Assembly: GCA_030153215.1 (NCBI GenBank)
Contig: JASKKA010000008.1
Span: forward strand, 1 to 38,585
Length of the DNA: 38,585 nt
Source: Trichococcus sp.
GTDB lineage: Bacteria; Bacillota; Bacilli; Lactobacillales; Aerococcaceae
Direction of reading: 5' to 3'
The notes beneath the pieces are model-generated. The model ran no database searches. It was given only the letters and a program-made list of their open reading frames with translations, and was not told the DNA's origin. Shown here piece after piece: positions 1 through 6,140 of this stretch. Made by a program: the position numbers and the translations under genes. Numbering within the stretch: the stretch's first letter is position 1; every line of letters starts with the position of its first letter.

Positions 1-6
1 CTGGAC

Positions 7-40
7 TGTCAACACTTTTTCGGACAAAAATAATGAGGTG
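7..40. repeat. IS left terminal inverted repeat
   Basis: This pairs imperfectly with 1379-1410. Shared blocks reading inward are ACACTT, then GGACAAA, then ATGAGGT. It lies at the orfB-distal end of the element. Confidence 0.6.
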
Positions 41-70
41 TCAAAAATGATTTGAGGGTATACACGGCTG

Positions 71-182
71 CCATTGACACGGAGCCTCTGGCGGTAGGAT
101 AAACTGGCCTGTCCCCAAATTTTCAAGAATCGAAATATGGGCCAGCCCCAAAGCCTATCCTGCCGCCCCTCCATGTCAATGG
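71..182. repeat. Long imperfect hairpin in the IS 3' non-coding region
   Basis: Bases 71-101 pair with 156-182 (CCATTGACA/TGTCAATGG, GGAG/CTCC, then an 11-bp segment GCGGTAGGATA/TATCCTGCCGC containing one G-T wobble). Inside, CTGGCC (104-109) pairs with GGCCAG (140-145). The structure spans about 112 nt between the orfB stop (207) and the IS end. It has no long T-run on either side, so it is not a canonical intrinsic terminator. It may shield the transposase from outside transcription or be a nested palindromic insertion. Confidence 0.7.
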
Positions 183-206
183 TACGCAAGCCAGCCTCGT
201 CTTGTT

Positions 207-1007
207 TTATTCGCAGTTTGCTTCCGCCAATTGGCGACGGTACTCCACAGGAGCCATGTAGTCCAATGTACTGTGCAGACGGATATGATTGTACCAATGC
301 ACATAGTCAAACCACTTAATCTGAAGTTCTGCTATCGTTTCGAATGTTTCTTGGTATACGAATTCTGTCTTGATTGATTTGAAGGTTGCTTCGGCAACAG
401 CGTTGTCGTAAGGGCAACCTTTAGCGCTGAGGGAACGAACGATGTCGAAAGTATCCAATAGTTCGGAAATCAGTTGATTATCGAACTCGCTGCCCCTGTC
501 CGTATGAAAGAGCTGAATGGAAGACAAGGGGGCATTGACTGTATGGAACGCTTGCAGGACCAATTCCGCTGTTTTGTGTTCACCACAGGAATAACCGATG
601 ATTTCTCGGTTATACAGATCAAGTAGGACGCACAAATAGTTCCACTTCTTCCCAACTCTGACGTAAGTCAGGTCACTAACGATTGCGCCATGTGGATTGG
701 TTGTTTTGAATTCACGGTTCAGCGTATTCCCGAGGTCTGATTCATTGCTCTTCGGTTGATGGACCTTATAGTGGGCAACCGTGTAACAGGATTGCAGGCT
801 CAACTTCTTCATGATGCGGCTGATTTTCCTGCGAGAAACGACTTTACCTTGCTTGGACAACTCTTTCTTGATCCGCCGCGTGCCATAGGTACGCCGATTG
901 GCTCGAAAAATTTCTTTGATTTCTTCCTCCAGCTTATCGTCATTTAATGGGCTGCTTTTCGATTCGTAATAATAGGTGCTTCTGGCGATGTTAAGGCATT
1001 CGCACAT
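207..1007 (-). CDS. IS3-family transposase OrfB (DDE integrase)
   Basis: The catalytic half of the transposase performs strand cutting and joining through a D,D(35)E active site. Visible residues are the first Asp in VSDLTYV, the second Asp in FHTDRGSEF, and the Glu in DNAVAEATFKSIKTE, followed by the conserved WYNHIRLHSTLDYMAPVEY region. The N-terminal part (ARSTYYYES, GTRRIKKEL) is the HTH_21 region typical of IS3 OrfB. The ATG at 1007 is only the first in-frame Met. The frame stays open upstream into the end of orfA, so the functional product is probably an OrfAB fusion of about 375 residues made by -1 frameshifting. No internal stop or deletion is seen, so the element may be active. Confidence 0.93.
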   Translation of the reverse strand: MCECLNIARSTYYYESKSSPLNDDKLEEEIKEIFRANRRTYGTRRIKKELSKQGKVVSRRKISRIMKKLSLQSCYTVAHYKVHQPKSNESDLGNTLNREFKTTNPHGAIVSDLTYVRVGKKWNYLCVLLDLYNREIIGYSCGEHKTAELVLQAFHTVNAPLSSIQLFHTDRGSEFDNQLISELLDTFDIVRSLSAKGCPYDNAVAEATFKSIKTEFVYQETFETIAELQIKWFDYVHWYNHIRLHSTLDYMAPVEYRRQLAEANCE

Positions 1008-1048
1008 CGCTGATACTGGGTATTTATCGGCATTTGCCTGGATGACTT

Positions 1049-1058
1049 TTATTTTTGT
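1049..1058 (-). promoter_or_regulatory. Probable -1 programmed frameshift site (orfA to orfB)
   Basis: On the minus strand orfA ends ...GGA CAA AAA TAA. The five-A run lets the Lys tRNA slip back one base on the codon just before the stop, into the frame that reads through to orfB with no intervening stop. This is an inference from the frame relation and the A-run; no downstream stimulatory structure was verified. Confidence 0.55.
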
Positions 1059-1333
1059 CCGAGTATCAGCGCCGCTTGCTTTAAAATATCATTTTCCATC
1101 TTTAGGCGCTCATTTTCTTTGCGTAGGCGAATCATTTCTTCTTGTTCGGGAGTACGGTTGTCTTTTTCCTTAAATGAGCCAGACGATTGAGATTGGCGTA
1201 CCCATTTGTCGAAAGCTGATGCGGTCAACTCATACTCGGCCAATATGTCTTTTCGCGGCTTGCCGTTTTGGTAGAGGAGTACCATCTGTTTTTTGAAGTC
1301 ATCGGTATAGGTTCTTCTTGGACGTGGTGTCAT
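1049..1333 (-). CDS. IS3-family transposase OrfA (HTH, leucine zipper)
   Basis: This 94-residue DNA-binding subunit has an N-terminal helix-turn-helix (roughly residues 8-50; RRTYTDDFKKQMVLLYQNGK, then ELTASAFDKWVRQ) and a C-terminal heptad leucine-zipper helix (EEMIRLRKENERLKMENDILKQAALIL), the usual IS3/IS150 OrfA pattern. It binds the terminal repeats and supplies the N-terminus of the OrfAB fusion. The ribosome-binding site AAAAGGAG lies upstream of the ATG at 1333, a slightly long spacing. Its frame is exactly +1 relative to orfB, as needed for -1 frameshift expression. Confidence 0.93.
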   Translation of the reverse strand: MTPRPRRTYTDDFKKQMVLLYQNGKPRKDILAEYELTASAFDKWVRQSQSSGSFKEKDNRTPEQEEMIRLRKENERLKMENDILKQAALILGQK

Positions 1334-1378
1334 GGGGATTATATTCTCCTTTTGATTATATTAAGTTCTATTGTATAG

Positions 1379-1410
1379 ACCTCAATGAATTTGTCCAGTT
1401 AAGTGTAACC
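1379..1410. repeat. IS right terminal inverted repeat
   Basis: This is the orfA-proximal end of the IS. Read on the minus strand it contains ACACTT, GGACAAA and TTGAGGT, matching the other end. The TTGAGG within it could serve as a -35 element for the transposase (minus strand, followed 16 bases later by TAATAT), as is common for IS3 elements. Confidence 0.6.
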
Positions 1411-1948
1411 TATCCATCATCCCATCCGCGACAGTCTGCAGTTGGTCAAAGACGGTTTCCGCATAGATAGCCGTGACTTCATCGGATATGGTGTTCTTGA
1501 TTTCATTTGCGGCCGATGCTGTCAGCTTCGAGGCGATGTAGCTTCTGCCTGCGCTGGTCCGGTAGGTCAAAGTCATCTGTTGGGGAGTTTCATCCAACAA
1601 GGTGGTCGCATTTTCTGAGAAGTCTGCCGGGATGGTGAGCGCCATATAGTAGCTGCCATCCGCCAATCCGGTTTTTGCTTCTTCTTCCGAGACGAAATCG
1701 AAGTCCAAAGCATCAGATTCCTGCAAGCCGGAGATAAGCGAGTCGCCTACAGCCAATGTCTCCTCATTATAGGAAACGGCTTTATCCTGGTTCACGATGG
1801 CGACCGGCAGTTCGGCCAGTTTGCCGTAGGGATCCCACATGGAACTGAGGAAAAGGACTGTGTAAAGGGAAGGGATCAAACTGATCCCGAACAGGATGAC
1901 CAACATTTTTTTTGTTTTGAAAATTGACTGCCATTCTTGCTTCAACAA
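1382..1948 (-). pseudogene. YhgE/Pip-domain membrane protein, N-terminal fragment cut by the IS
   Basis: The first about 180 residues of a YhgE/Pip (phage infection protein-like) family membrane protein, whose members usually exceed 600 residues. It has a cytoplasmic start, one membrane segment (about residues 13-36; MLVILFGISLIPSLYTVLFL), and the family-typical extracellular stretch with WDPYGKLAELPVAIVNQD. Native sequence ends near 1411; the last residues before the stop are encoded by the IS terminal repeat. The start is a TTG at 1948 with GGAAG nine bases upstream. It sits 20 bp behind the Rrf2 gene and is probably co-transcribed. The rest of the gene, if it survives, should lie left of base 1. 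Confidence 0.85.
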
Positions 1949-1967
1949 GGTAGTGCACTTCCTTCAT

Positions 1968-2444
1968 TTAATTTTCTGCGGACAGGTCGATGGATTCCCA
2001 ATCAGCGGCGCCGATTCTGTCCGAGCCTTCAACCAAGAGCGAGCCGAGTGTATATTGTTTCAAACGGGTTTTGAATTGTTGCTCCGCATCGAAGAATACT
2101 TCGAGGACCTCCTGTTTTTTGTCCCTGATTTTATCCGCGCGCAGGAACACCTTTTCGGCCAGATTGGTCGGGCGGACAAAGCTGTGCGTTCCTTCAATCG
2201 CTTCATAGATGTGCAGCATCGTAATTTCTTCCGGAGTCCTGTTCAGCCTGAATCCGCCATCCTTGCCGGCTTCCGAATCGACCAGTCCTGAGACGACAAG
2301 GGAACGCATCACCTTTTTCAGGTAGGAATCGGAAACGGCCAGACGCTTGCTCAGGATGGTGCTTTTGATCGGACGTTGCTCGATTTGGGTAGCCAGCATA
2401 ATCAGGATGCAGATGGCCTGTTCCACGCCGCTTTTCATTTTCAT
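1968..2444 (-). CDS. Rrf2-family transcriptional regulator
   Basis: A 158-residue protein with an Rrf2-type winged helix at the N-terminus (SGVEQAICILIMLA, then STILSKRLAVSDSYLKKVMRSLVVSGLVDSEAGKDGGFRLNR). The GGFRL wing is the family signature. Only one cysteine is present (about residue 12), so the three-Cys Fe-S cluster of IscR/NsrR is absent, and any sensing must use another mechanism. It is the first gene of a two-gene operon with the truncated yhgE. The ATG at 2444 follows GAAGGCG. A promoter with an overlapping palindrome lies just upstream, which suggests autoregulation. Confidence 0.88.
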   Translation of the reverse strand: MKMKSGVEQAICILIMLATQIEQRPIKSTILSKRLAVSDSYLKKVMRSLVVSGLVDSEAGKDGGFRLNRTPEEITMLHIYEAIEGTHSFVRPTNLAEKVFLRADKIRDKKQEVLEVFFDAEQQFKTRLKQYTLGSLLVEGSDRIGAADWESIDLSAEN

Positions 2445-2468
2445 TTTTTCGCCTTCTTTCGTAGATAT

Positions 2469-2514
2469 ATTTTATCCATGGATGTATTTTATCGCTTAAT
2501 GAAAATCAAAGCAA
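2469..2514 (-). promoter_or_regulatory. Promoter and probable operator of the Rrf2-yhgE operon
   Basis: Minus strand: -35 TTGCTT (2509-2514), 17-bp spacer, -10 TAAAAT (2486-2491). The perfect palindrome ATCCATGGAT (2474-2483) lies over the expected transcription start, flanked by two direct copies of ATTTTATC (2469-2476 and 2486-2493, plus strand). The placement is that of a repressor site, most simply for the adjacent Rrf2 protein. Confidence 0.55.
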
Positions 2515-2534
2515 CTATTTTATTTTTCCGTAAT

Positions 2535-2573
2535 CCAAAAAAAGCCGGGCAGACCAACAAGTGGTTTGCCCGG
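2535..2573 (-). terminator. Intrinsic terminator of hsp20
   Basis: CCGGGCA pairs with TGCCCGG and ACCA with TGGT around a short loop. On the minus strand it is followed by a run of seven T. It lies 22 bases past the hsp20 stop. Confidence 0.88.
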
Positions 2574-2594
2574 ATATTCCTAAAGGATTCCTTA

Positions 2595-3005
2595 TCAGAA
2601 AATTTCAATTTTGCGCTTTGTAGGTACGGTAGGTTCTTTTTTTGGAAGCACCAAGTTCAGTACGCCCTCCGTCAAAGTGGCGGTGATGCCTTCTTCGTTG
2701 ATGCCTTTCAGATAAATTTCTCTGTGGACGGATCCCGAAGAACGTTCTTGGCGGATGATTTGGCCTTTTTCGTCTTTGTCGACTTTTTCCGATTTGCGTG
2801 TGGCTGAAATGGAGAGAATGTCGTTGTCATAATCCACAGTGATATCCTCTTTGGCATAGCCAGGCAGATCGGCTGTCACTTGGTAGTTGTCCTCGGTTTC
2901 GTGAACGTCCATTTTTATTTCCTGGAAGAAACGATTTTGGAACATCGATCCGGTATCCGACAGCAGGTCGAAGAAACTGTTGCTTCTGCGTAACTCGTTT
3001 GACAT
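2595..3005 (-). CDS. Hsp20 family small heat-shock protein (alpha-crystallin domain)
   Basis: A 136-residue ATP-independent holdase of the cytosol. The alpha-crystallin domain covers about residues 29-125: KMDVHETEDNYQVTADLPGY, then DNDILSISATRK, and a long loop with QERSSGSVHREIYL. The C-terminal GVLNLVLPK is the conserved A-x-x-x-G-V-L-x-L element, and the tail IEIF acts like the I-x-I/V oligomer anchor. Length and layout are normal for the family. GAAAGGAG precedes the ATG at 3005. It is monocistronic with its own terminator. A small inverted repeat sits at its transcription start. Confidence 0.95.
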   Translation of the reverse strand: MSNELRRSNSFFDLLSDTGSMFQNRFFQEIKMDVHETEDNYQVTADLPGYAKEDITVDYDNDILSISATRKSEKVDKDEKGQIIRQERSSGSVHREIYLKGINEEGITATLTEGVLNLVLPKKEPTVPTKRKIEIF

Positions 3006-3029
3006 TTGAAAAATCTCCTTTCTTTTTGT

Positions 3030-3055
3030 TGAACCTTTCGTTCACCCTCAGTATA
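3030..3055 (-). promoter_or_regulatory. hsp20 promoter (-10) with inverted repeat at the start site
   Basis: The minus-strand -10 TATACT is at 3050-3055; no good -35 is visible. The inverted repeat TGAAC-N5-GTTCA (3030-3044) covers the expected start of transcription. It resembles neither CIRCE nor the CtsR heptamer pair, so its protein is unknown. Confidence 0.4.
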
Positions 3056-3220
3056 TACCTACGGCAATCGGATTTCCACAAAAATGAAGCCGGTTCCAAA
3101 AGGGCTTGCTGCAGCAAATGCTGAATCGAAACGGGTTGTATGGTAAACTGTTAGAGGAGTTTTGAGTCGGGTAATGCCTTGCACCGTGGAATTGGGTGAG
3201 GCCGGAAAGGAACGTTATAT

Positions 3221-4078
3221 ATGAAAAAAATTGAAGCGGGCAGTCTTTATCTGGAACAGCATCGGAATCTTTTCCAGTGTCCCATCTGCAAAGGGGACTT
3301 TGAAACGGTGGATGGACATAGTATCGTCTGTGCGAATGGACATCGTTTTGATGTATCAAAAAAAGGCACGCTGCATCTTCTGATGAAAGGCGGCCAGAAC
3401 GAATACGGCAAGGAGATGTTGTCGAGCCGGAAAAATTTGGCGGCCACCGGCTTCTTTTATCCATTGCTGGATGCGGTTTATGCCCATATCGATGATCCGG
3501 AGTCGGCGACAGTCCTGGATGTCGGCTGCGGCGAAGGTTCGCATCTGCATTATCTGACCGGAAAGGGTCTGCAGGGAACCAAAATCGGCTTTGATATCTC
3601 GAAGGATGCGATCCAGTTGGCGGCCAGCAACTTCTTTCCGGATGCTTTCTGGTGTGTGGCCGATCTGGCGCATTCTCCTTTCGGGGAAAATGCTTTTGAC
3701 GTCATCTTGAACATTTTTTCACCATCGCAGTATCAGGAATTCGCGCGTGTTCTGAAGCCGGGCGGGAAGGTCATCAAAGTTGTGCCGAATGCAGAGTACC
3801 TGATTGAGTTGCGTGAGCAGTTGTATGCCTTGGATACCACCAAGAGAGAGTACGACAATCAACAAGTGGTGAATCGATTCTACGAAATCTATCCGGATGC
3901 TGTGAGCGAAGAAGTCGTCTATACAGTCAATCTTGATGAAAAAAGTTATGGCTGGCTGATGGAGATGACGCCTTTGTCTTGGGGTGCCTCTGAAGCGGCA
4001 TTGGCAAACGCGGCGGCAAATCCTTTGAAGTCGGTCACTGTGGCAGTCACACTTTTGGTTGCTGACAAATCGGTTTGA
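3221..4078 (+). CDS. rlmA: 23S rRNA (guanine-N1)-methyltransferase, RlmA type
   Basis: An S-adenosylmethionine-dependent enzyme that methylates N1 of a guanine in 23S rRNA helix 35 (G748 for the Gram-positive RlmA(II)/TlrB branch). The N-terminal zinc site is visible (CPICKG at about residues 20-25, then C...H in VCANGHRFD). It is followed by a Rossmann methyltransferase fold with the SAM loop VLDVGCGEGSH (about residues 97-107) and the motif FGENAFDVILNIFSPSQ. The 285-residue length is typical. The start ATG at 3221 is preceded by AAAGGAACG. The gene is monocistronic; the queG promoter lies directly downstream. Which guanine is modified cannot be told from sequence alone. Confidence 0.9.
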   Translation: MKKIEAGSLYLEQHRNLFQCPICKGDFETVDGHSIVCANGHRFDVSKKGTLHLLMKGGQNEYGKEMLSSRKNLAATGFFYPLLDAVYAHIDDPESATVLDVGCGEGSHLHYLTGKGLQGTKIGFDISKDAIQLAASNFFPDAFWCVADLAHSPFGENAFDVILNIFSPSQYQEFARVLKPGGKVIKVVPNAEYLIELREQLYALDTTKREYDNQQVVNRFYEIYPDAVSEEVVYTVNLDEKSYGWLMEMTPLSWGASEAALANAAANPLKSVTVAVTLLVADKSV

Positions 4079-4119
4079 TTTTTGAACAGCGGGCCTATAG
4101 GTCCACTTTCAGAAAAATG

Positions 4120-4147
4120 TTGACACAGCGGTGTGACGTGCTATAAT
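4120..4147 (+). promoter_or_regulatory. Strong promoter of queG-trmL
   Basis: A consensus -35 TTGACA (4120-4125), a 16-bp spacer, and a consensus -10 TATAAT (4142-4147). Transcription should start near 4154, giving a leader of about 180 nt before queG. Confidence 0.85.
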
Positions 4148-4154
4148 GTGTATA

Positions 4155-4250
4155 TCATTTTGTAGCCATTATTATCGTTTTGTTCCACAAAATGACCTTG
4201 ACCAACGTATCGCATTCGCCGTGCCTGACACCGAAACGATACGTTTTTTT
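4155..4250 (+). promoter_or_regulatory. Predicted transcription attenuator in the queG leader
   Basis: Three competing helices can be drawn. P1 pairs TCATTTTG (4155-4162) with CAAAATGA (4188-4195). The terminator pairs AACGTATCG (4204-4212) with CGATACGTT (4237-4245) and runs into TTTTTTT (4244-4250). An antiterminator can form between TATCGTTT (4173-4180), which lies in the P1 loop, and AAACGATA (4234-4241), which overlaps the terminator's 3' strand. These exclude each other, the usual layout of a riboswitch or protein-controlled attenuator. I do not recognise the preQ1 class I, II or III consensus in it. Confidence 0.6.
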
Positions 4251-4332
4251 GTGCGTATTTTTGCAAGTTGTTTCGGGCTGTTTCAAACAGTCGGACGGAA
4301 CACAAAATACTGATTGTCAGGAGTATGGAAAA

Positions 4333-5481
4333 ATGGATTTTGCCGCATTAAAGGTTGAAATAATAGAAGAAAGCAAGAAGTTGGGCATCGATAAACTGGG
4401 TTTCACGACTGCTGAACCGTTTGAATATATGTTGGAAAGTCTTCAGGAGCAACATGCGAAGGGCCATACGGTAGGGTTTGAGCATCCGATTCTCGATGAA
4501 CGGATCTATCCGGACCGGATATTCGACAATCCACAAGCAATCCTTTCGATCGCACTGGCTTACCCGAGTAAAATGACCGCAAAGGCTGAGCGGGTGCGCG
4601 GGGAACGCCGCGGGAATTTTTCGCGCGCTTCCTGGGGGATCGACTACCATGTCATTCTCCGCGAAAGGATGGACCGCTTGATTGCCTTCATCCAAGAGAA
4701 AGTACCGGAAGCCCGCTTCAAACCGATGGTGGATACGGGCGAACTGATTGACACTGTAGTTGCGCAGCGGGCTGGACTGGGCTTCATCGGCCGCAACGGG
4801 CTGTTGATCACACGTGAATTCGGCTCCTACGTCTACTTGGGGGAAATCATCACTGATATCCCATTCCCTGCAGATGAACCGGGTGTCAATGGATGCGGGG
4901 AGTGTACCCGCTGTGTCGATTTCTGTCCGACCGGGGCGATCCTTGGCAACGGCCAGTTGAACCCGAATATTTGTCTTTCCTATCAGACGCAGACAAAAGG
5001 GTACATGCCGGAAGAATACCGAAAAAAGATCGGCCACGTCATTTATGGATGTGATATCTGCCAACAGGTCTGTCCCTATAACCGCGGCATGGATCATCAT
5101 CTGCATCCGGAAATGGAGCCGGAACCGGAAAGTGTCACGCCTGTGCTGCAACCAATGCTGACGATTTCGAACCGGGAATTCAAGGAGCAATTCGGCCATC
5201 TGGCTGGTTCGTGGCGCGGCAAAAAACCGCTGCAGCGAAACGCGGTCATCGCTTTGGCGAATTACCGCGACCGGACGGCGATTCCGGAACTGCTGCGGAT
5301 GATCGAACAGGATCCCCGGCCGGTACTGCGCGGGACGGCCGCTTGGGCCATCGCGGAAATCGTGCGCGAGCCCAATCCGGAATTGTTGGCATTTTTATCC
5401 GAACAGCTTATAATCGAAACGGACGAAGAAACCAGAGCCGAGATTGAAAAGGCGCATCTGAAAATACTTGAAAACAATTAA
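4333..5481 (+). CDS. queG: Epoxyqueuosine reductase QueG
   Basis: This cobalamin- and Fe-S-dependent enzyme reduces epoxyqueuosine to queuosine at tRNA wobble position 34, the last step of the pathway. From ATG 4333 it is 382 residues, the normal length. It has an N-terminal DUF1730 region ([25 protein letters not shown]), the catalytic Asp in KPMVDTGEL (about 134), a ferredoxin-like first cluster [12 protein letters not shown] (about 188), a second [11 protein letters not shown] (about 239), and a C-terminal HEAT-like repeat ([24 protein letters not shown]). I chose 4333 because AGGAG (4319-4323) precedes it and the homologous region begins there. The longer frame starting with TTG 4180 would be coded by the leader. 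It is in an operon with trmL. Confidence 0.95.
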   Translation: MDFAALKVEIIEESKKLGIDKLGFTTAEPFEYMLESLQEQHAKGHTVGFEHPILDERIYPDRIFDNPQAILSIALAYPSKMTAKAERVRGERRGNFSRASWGIDYHVILRERMDRLIAFIQEKVPEARFKPMVDTGELIDTVVAQRAGLGFIGRNGLLITREFGSYVYLGEIITDIPFPADEPGVNGCGECTRCVDFCPTGAILGNGQLNPNICLSYQTQTKGYMPEEYRKKIGHVIYGCDICQQVCPYNRGMDHHLHPEMEPEPESVTPVLQPMLTISNREFKEQFGHLAGSWRGKKPLQRNAVIALANYRDRTAIPELLRMIEQDPRPVLRGTAAWAIAEIVREPNPELLAFLSEQLIIETDEETRAEIEKAHLKILENN

Positions 5482-5515
5482 AATGATTAATCTGACAGAA
5501 TAAAGGAGTTTACTT

Positions 5516-6025
5516 ATGACTAACCATATCGTACTATTTGAACCGCAGATCCCTGCGAATACAGGCAATATCGCGCGCACTTGTGCCGCCACCAATACAA
5601 CTTTGCATCTGATTGAACCATTGGGATTTTCCACTGATGATAAGCAGTTGAAACGTGCCGGCCTCGATTATTGGCATGACGTAAACATCATCCATCATGC
5701 GGATCTGGCGGCATTCCTCGACTTTTTGGGCGACCACCAACTGTATCTGATCACAAAGTTCGCTGACCGCATCTACAGCGAGGCCGACTTCACGAAGGAT
5801 GAGGACGTGTTCTTCATCTTCGGCAAAGAGACAACTGGGCTGCCTGAATCTTTCATGCAGGAAAACGCCGAAAAATGTCTGCGTATTCCGATGAATGATG
5901 AGCATGTGCGTTCGCTCAACCTTTCGAACACGGCCTGTATGATCGTCTATGAAGCATTGCGCCAACAAGGTTTCCCCAATCTGGAATTGACCCACACATA
6001 TGAGAACGATAAATTGAAGGGCTGA
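5516..6025 (+). CDS. trmL: tRNA (cytidine(34)-2'-O)-methyltransferase TrmL (SPOUT)
   Basis: A 169-residue SPOUT-superfamily enzyme that 2'-O-methylates the wobble nucleotide (C34 or modified U34) of tRNA-Leu isoacceptors. The trefoil-knot motifs are clear: [18 protein letters not shown] at the N-terminus, FGKETTGLP in the middle, and [27 protein letters not shown] at the C-terminus. AAAGGAG precedes the ATG. It lies 34 bp behind queG with no terminator between. Both genes therefore modify the same tRNA position (34), though on different tRNAs, and share the attenuated leader. Confidence 0.93.
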   Translation: MTNHIVLFEPQIPANTGNIARTCAATNTTLHLIEPLGFSTDDKQLKRAGLDYWHDVNIIHHADLAAFLDFLGDHQLYLITKFADRIYSEADFTKDEDVFFIFGKETTGLPESFMQENAEKCLRIPMNDEHVRSLNLSNTACMIVYEALRQQGFPNLELTHTYENDKLKG

Positions 6026-6050
6026 GCGAACCCGTTCCGCTCTTCTTATT

Positions 6051-6087
6051 CGGCCGAAAGCAAAAAAGCTTCGGCCGTTCTTTTTTT
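6051..6087 (+). terminator. Intrinsic terminator of queG-trmL
   Basis: CGGCCGAAAGC pairs with GCTTCGGCCG around an A-rich loop, followed by TTCTTTTTTT. Confidence 0.92.
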
Positions 6088-6140
6088 ATTTCCGTCGAAT
6101 GGGTATAATTGAAGTAATTGAAAATTGAAAAGGGGATGGA

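Larger units (their letters stand above)
1..1410 (-). mobile_element. IS3-family (IS150-group-like) insertion sequence
   Basis: The element carries two consecutive overlapping-frame ORFs on the minus strand (orfA, orfB) with a DDE integrase domain, the layout of IS3-family elements. Imperfect terminal inverted repeats are visible: the left end (about 7-40) and the right end (about 1379-1410, reverse complement) share the blocks ACACTT, GGACAAA and ATGAGGT/TTGAGGT. The right end lies inside a yhgE/pip coding sequence, so the element has interrupted that gene. The left end is at or just beyond base 1, so the target duplication cannot be checked. Exact boundaries are uncertain by a few bases. 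Confidence 0.88.

Noticed and set aside
3030-3044. CIRCE or CtsR operator at hsp20
   Set aside because: The repeat TGAAC-N5-GTTCA matches neither consensus.
4155-4250. preQ1 riboswitch
   Set aside because: Neither the class I short pseudoknot with an A-rich tail nor the class II/III features could be found; only the generic switch layout is present.
4180-4332. 51-residue N-terminal extension of QueG from TTG 4180
   Set aside because: It spans the attenuator hairpins and has no ribosome-binding site; the conserved protein begins at ATG 4333, which has a good AGGAG.
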